5,491 nucleotides of DNA, taken from the NCBI GenBank assembly GCA_008501785.1, contig QQUD01000172.1:1-5491 (forward strand). The letters run 5' to 3'. The translations under genes were made by a program, and so were the position numbers. Source of the stretch: Chloroflexota bacterium. GTDB taxonomy: Bacteria; Chloroflexota; Anaerolineae; Promineifilales; Promineifilaceae. This document shows positions 4,707-5,491 of this stretch, in pieces. The notes beneath the pieces were generated by a model. It was given only the letters and a program-made list of their open reading frames with translations. It did no database searches and had not been told where the DNA came from. Within the stretch, counting starts at the first letter, position 1. Each line of letters starts with the position of its first letter.

Positions 4707-5491
4707 ATGACAACTGTAGCCAGCTATCTTGCCAACTTTCTGAGCGATCAGGGCATTACACATATTTTTGGGCTGCCAGGAGGTGAAAATGTGCCTGTTG
4801 TGGAAGCCATCCGGCAGGCAGGAATTGAGTTTGTACTGGTACACCACGAAGCGGCTGCTGGTTTTGCCGCAGATGTTACTGGGCAGCTCACCGATCAGCC
4901 GGGTGTCTGCTTATCGACTGTTGGTCCTGGGGCTGTTAATTTGGTGGCAATGGCGGCCAGTGCCACGCTGGAACGGTCTCCAATGCTGGCAATTACGGCC
5001 GTTATCGACTCCACCATCCGCCCCCACGTGACACACATGAAAGCAGACCTGCATGATTTGTTTGGTGCAGCCTGTAAACGCAGCATCATTGTGACAGCAG
5101 AAACGGCCGTTTCTGACATCCATACTGCCTGGGAATTGGCAAAAACAGCGCCCCGTGGCGCTGTCCATCTGGGCATTTCGCCAGAGGTTGCCATGCAGCT
5201 AACTAGCTCTCAACTACCGAAACCATTGAACACAGCCCAAATTCCGTTGGCACAGCAAAAAGGGTTCGGGAATTTGAAATTGTGGTTGGAGACATCAAAA
5301 CGGCCGTTTCTGATTGCGGGTGTTGGTATCGAGGCGGCTGCGGCACAGGATGAGCTGCTGGCGCTGGTTGAGACATGGCAGATTCCAGTAGCGGTCACGC
5401 CCAAAACAAAAGGTCACTTTCCCGAAAGTCACCCACTGTTTGCGGGATGCTTTACAGCTTACGGAGACAATCCTCTGCGTCAGGCTTTGTC
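4707..5491 (+). CDS. ThDP-dependent enzyme, acetolactate synthase large-subunit-like (5' part)
   Basis: This is the N-terminal 261 residues of a thiamine-diphosphate enzyme of the acetolactate synthase/pyruvate oxidase/decarboxylase superfamily; the C-terminal ThDP/Mg-binding domain is beyond the window. The PYR domain (about 1-165) shows IFGLPGGENVPVVEAI, the conserved catalytic Glu in VHHEAAAGFAAD (E48), and STVGPGAVNLV (70-80) followed by ERSPMLAIT. The central domain starts near 190 (RPFLIAGVGI at 199-208, then TPKTKGHFPESHPLFAG). The Gln common after the PMLAIT segment in true acetolactate synthases is replaced (ITAVID), so calling it IlvB would be unsafe; a decarboxylase or oxidase is equally possible. 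The start is firm: GGAGGA (4695-4700) with a 6-nt spacer. It is transcribed away from the ArsR-DUF2087 operon and preceded by a promoter with operator-like repeats. Three ACGGCCGT octamers lie in the gene. Confidence 0.88.
   Translation, partial: MTTVASYLANFLSDQGITHIFGLPGGENVPVVEAIRQAGIEFVLVHHEAAAGFAADVTGQLTDQPGVCLSTVGPGAVNLVAMAASATLERSPMLAITAVIDSTIRPHVTHMKADLHDLFGAACKRSIIVTAETAVSDIHTAWELAKTAPRGAVHLGISPEVAMQLTSSQLPKPLNTAQIPLAQQKGFGNLKLWLETSKRPFLIAGVGIEAAAAQDELLALVETWQIPVAVTPKTKGHFPESHPLFAGCFTAYGDNPLRQAL
5098..5115. repeat. 18-bp perfect palindrome centred on ACGGCCGT
   Basis: CAGAAACGGCCGTTTCTG lies inside the ThDP-enzyme gene and encodes part of AETAVSD. It is the longest extension of the octamer palindrome in this window. 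A near-copy (AAAACGGCCGTTTCTGA) is at 5298-5314 in a different reading frame. Confidence 0.6.

Noticed and set aside
4566..4847. Minus-strand frame overlapping the start of the ThDP enzyme
   Set aside because: It covers the promoter and first codons of a clear gene, has no ribosome binding site and no recognisable content.
4895..5404. Several minus-strand frames opposite the ThDP enzyme
   Set aside because: They are shadows of a well-conserved coding region on the plus strand.

Overview
The window looks like chromosomal DNA from a free-living bacterium, most likely a member of the Chloroflexota (Anaerolineae-like). This is inferred, not proven. The secreted hydrolase has a Thr/Ala/Pro-rich linker and a YLPI motif of the kind common in exported proteins of that phylum. 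Base composition is moderate, and the octamer palindrome ACGGCCGT recurs far above chance. No phage, plasmid, IS, CRISPR, tRNA or rRNA signature is visible.

Layout. (1) 1-996, minus: an Nfo-type endonuclease IV with all nine metal ligands. Its C-terminal end is odd: the frame stays open to the window edge, well past the normal family length. (2) 997-1085: a short gap filled by a compound inverted repeat of about 64 bp. (3) 1086-2171, minus: an exported SGNH/GDSL hydrolase with a low-complexity linker. (4) 2178-2409: an AT-rich intergenic region with small palindromes and one weak promoter candidate. (5) 2410-2634, minus: a small Gly-rich repeat protein resembling beta-flower proteins, with an excellent ribosome binding site. 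(6) 2691-4315, minus: three overlapping genes in the order 82-aa unknown protein, ArsR-type HTH plus DUF2087 regulator, and GNAT acetyltransferase. (7) 4316-4706: a divergent control region with an AT-rich promoter for the operon, four copies of a TTTCC-NN-GGAAA-type site, and a promoter plus leader for the rightward gene. (8) 4707-5491, plus: the N-terminal 261 residues of a ThDP-dependent enzyme related to the acetolactate synthase large subunit, cut by the window edge.

How it may work together. The most system-like part is 2410-5491. A translationally coupled regulator/acetyltransferase operon lies back to back with a ThDP enzyme, and the shared intergenic region carries a cluster of palindromic operator-like repeats. 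One copy sits between the -35 and -10 of the ThDP-enzyme promoter. Joint control of both directions by the ArsR-DUF2087 protein or another factor is an inference. The nfo and hydrolase genes look like ordinary neighbours.
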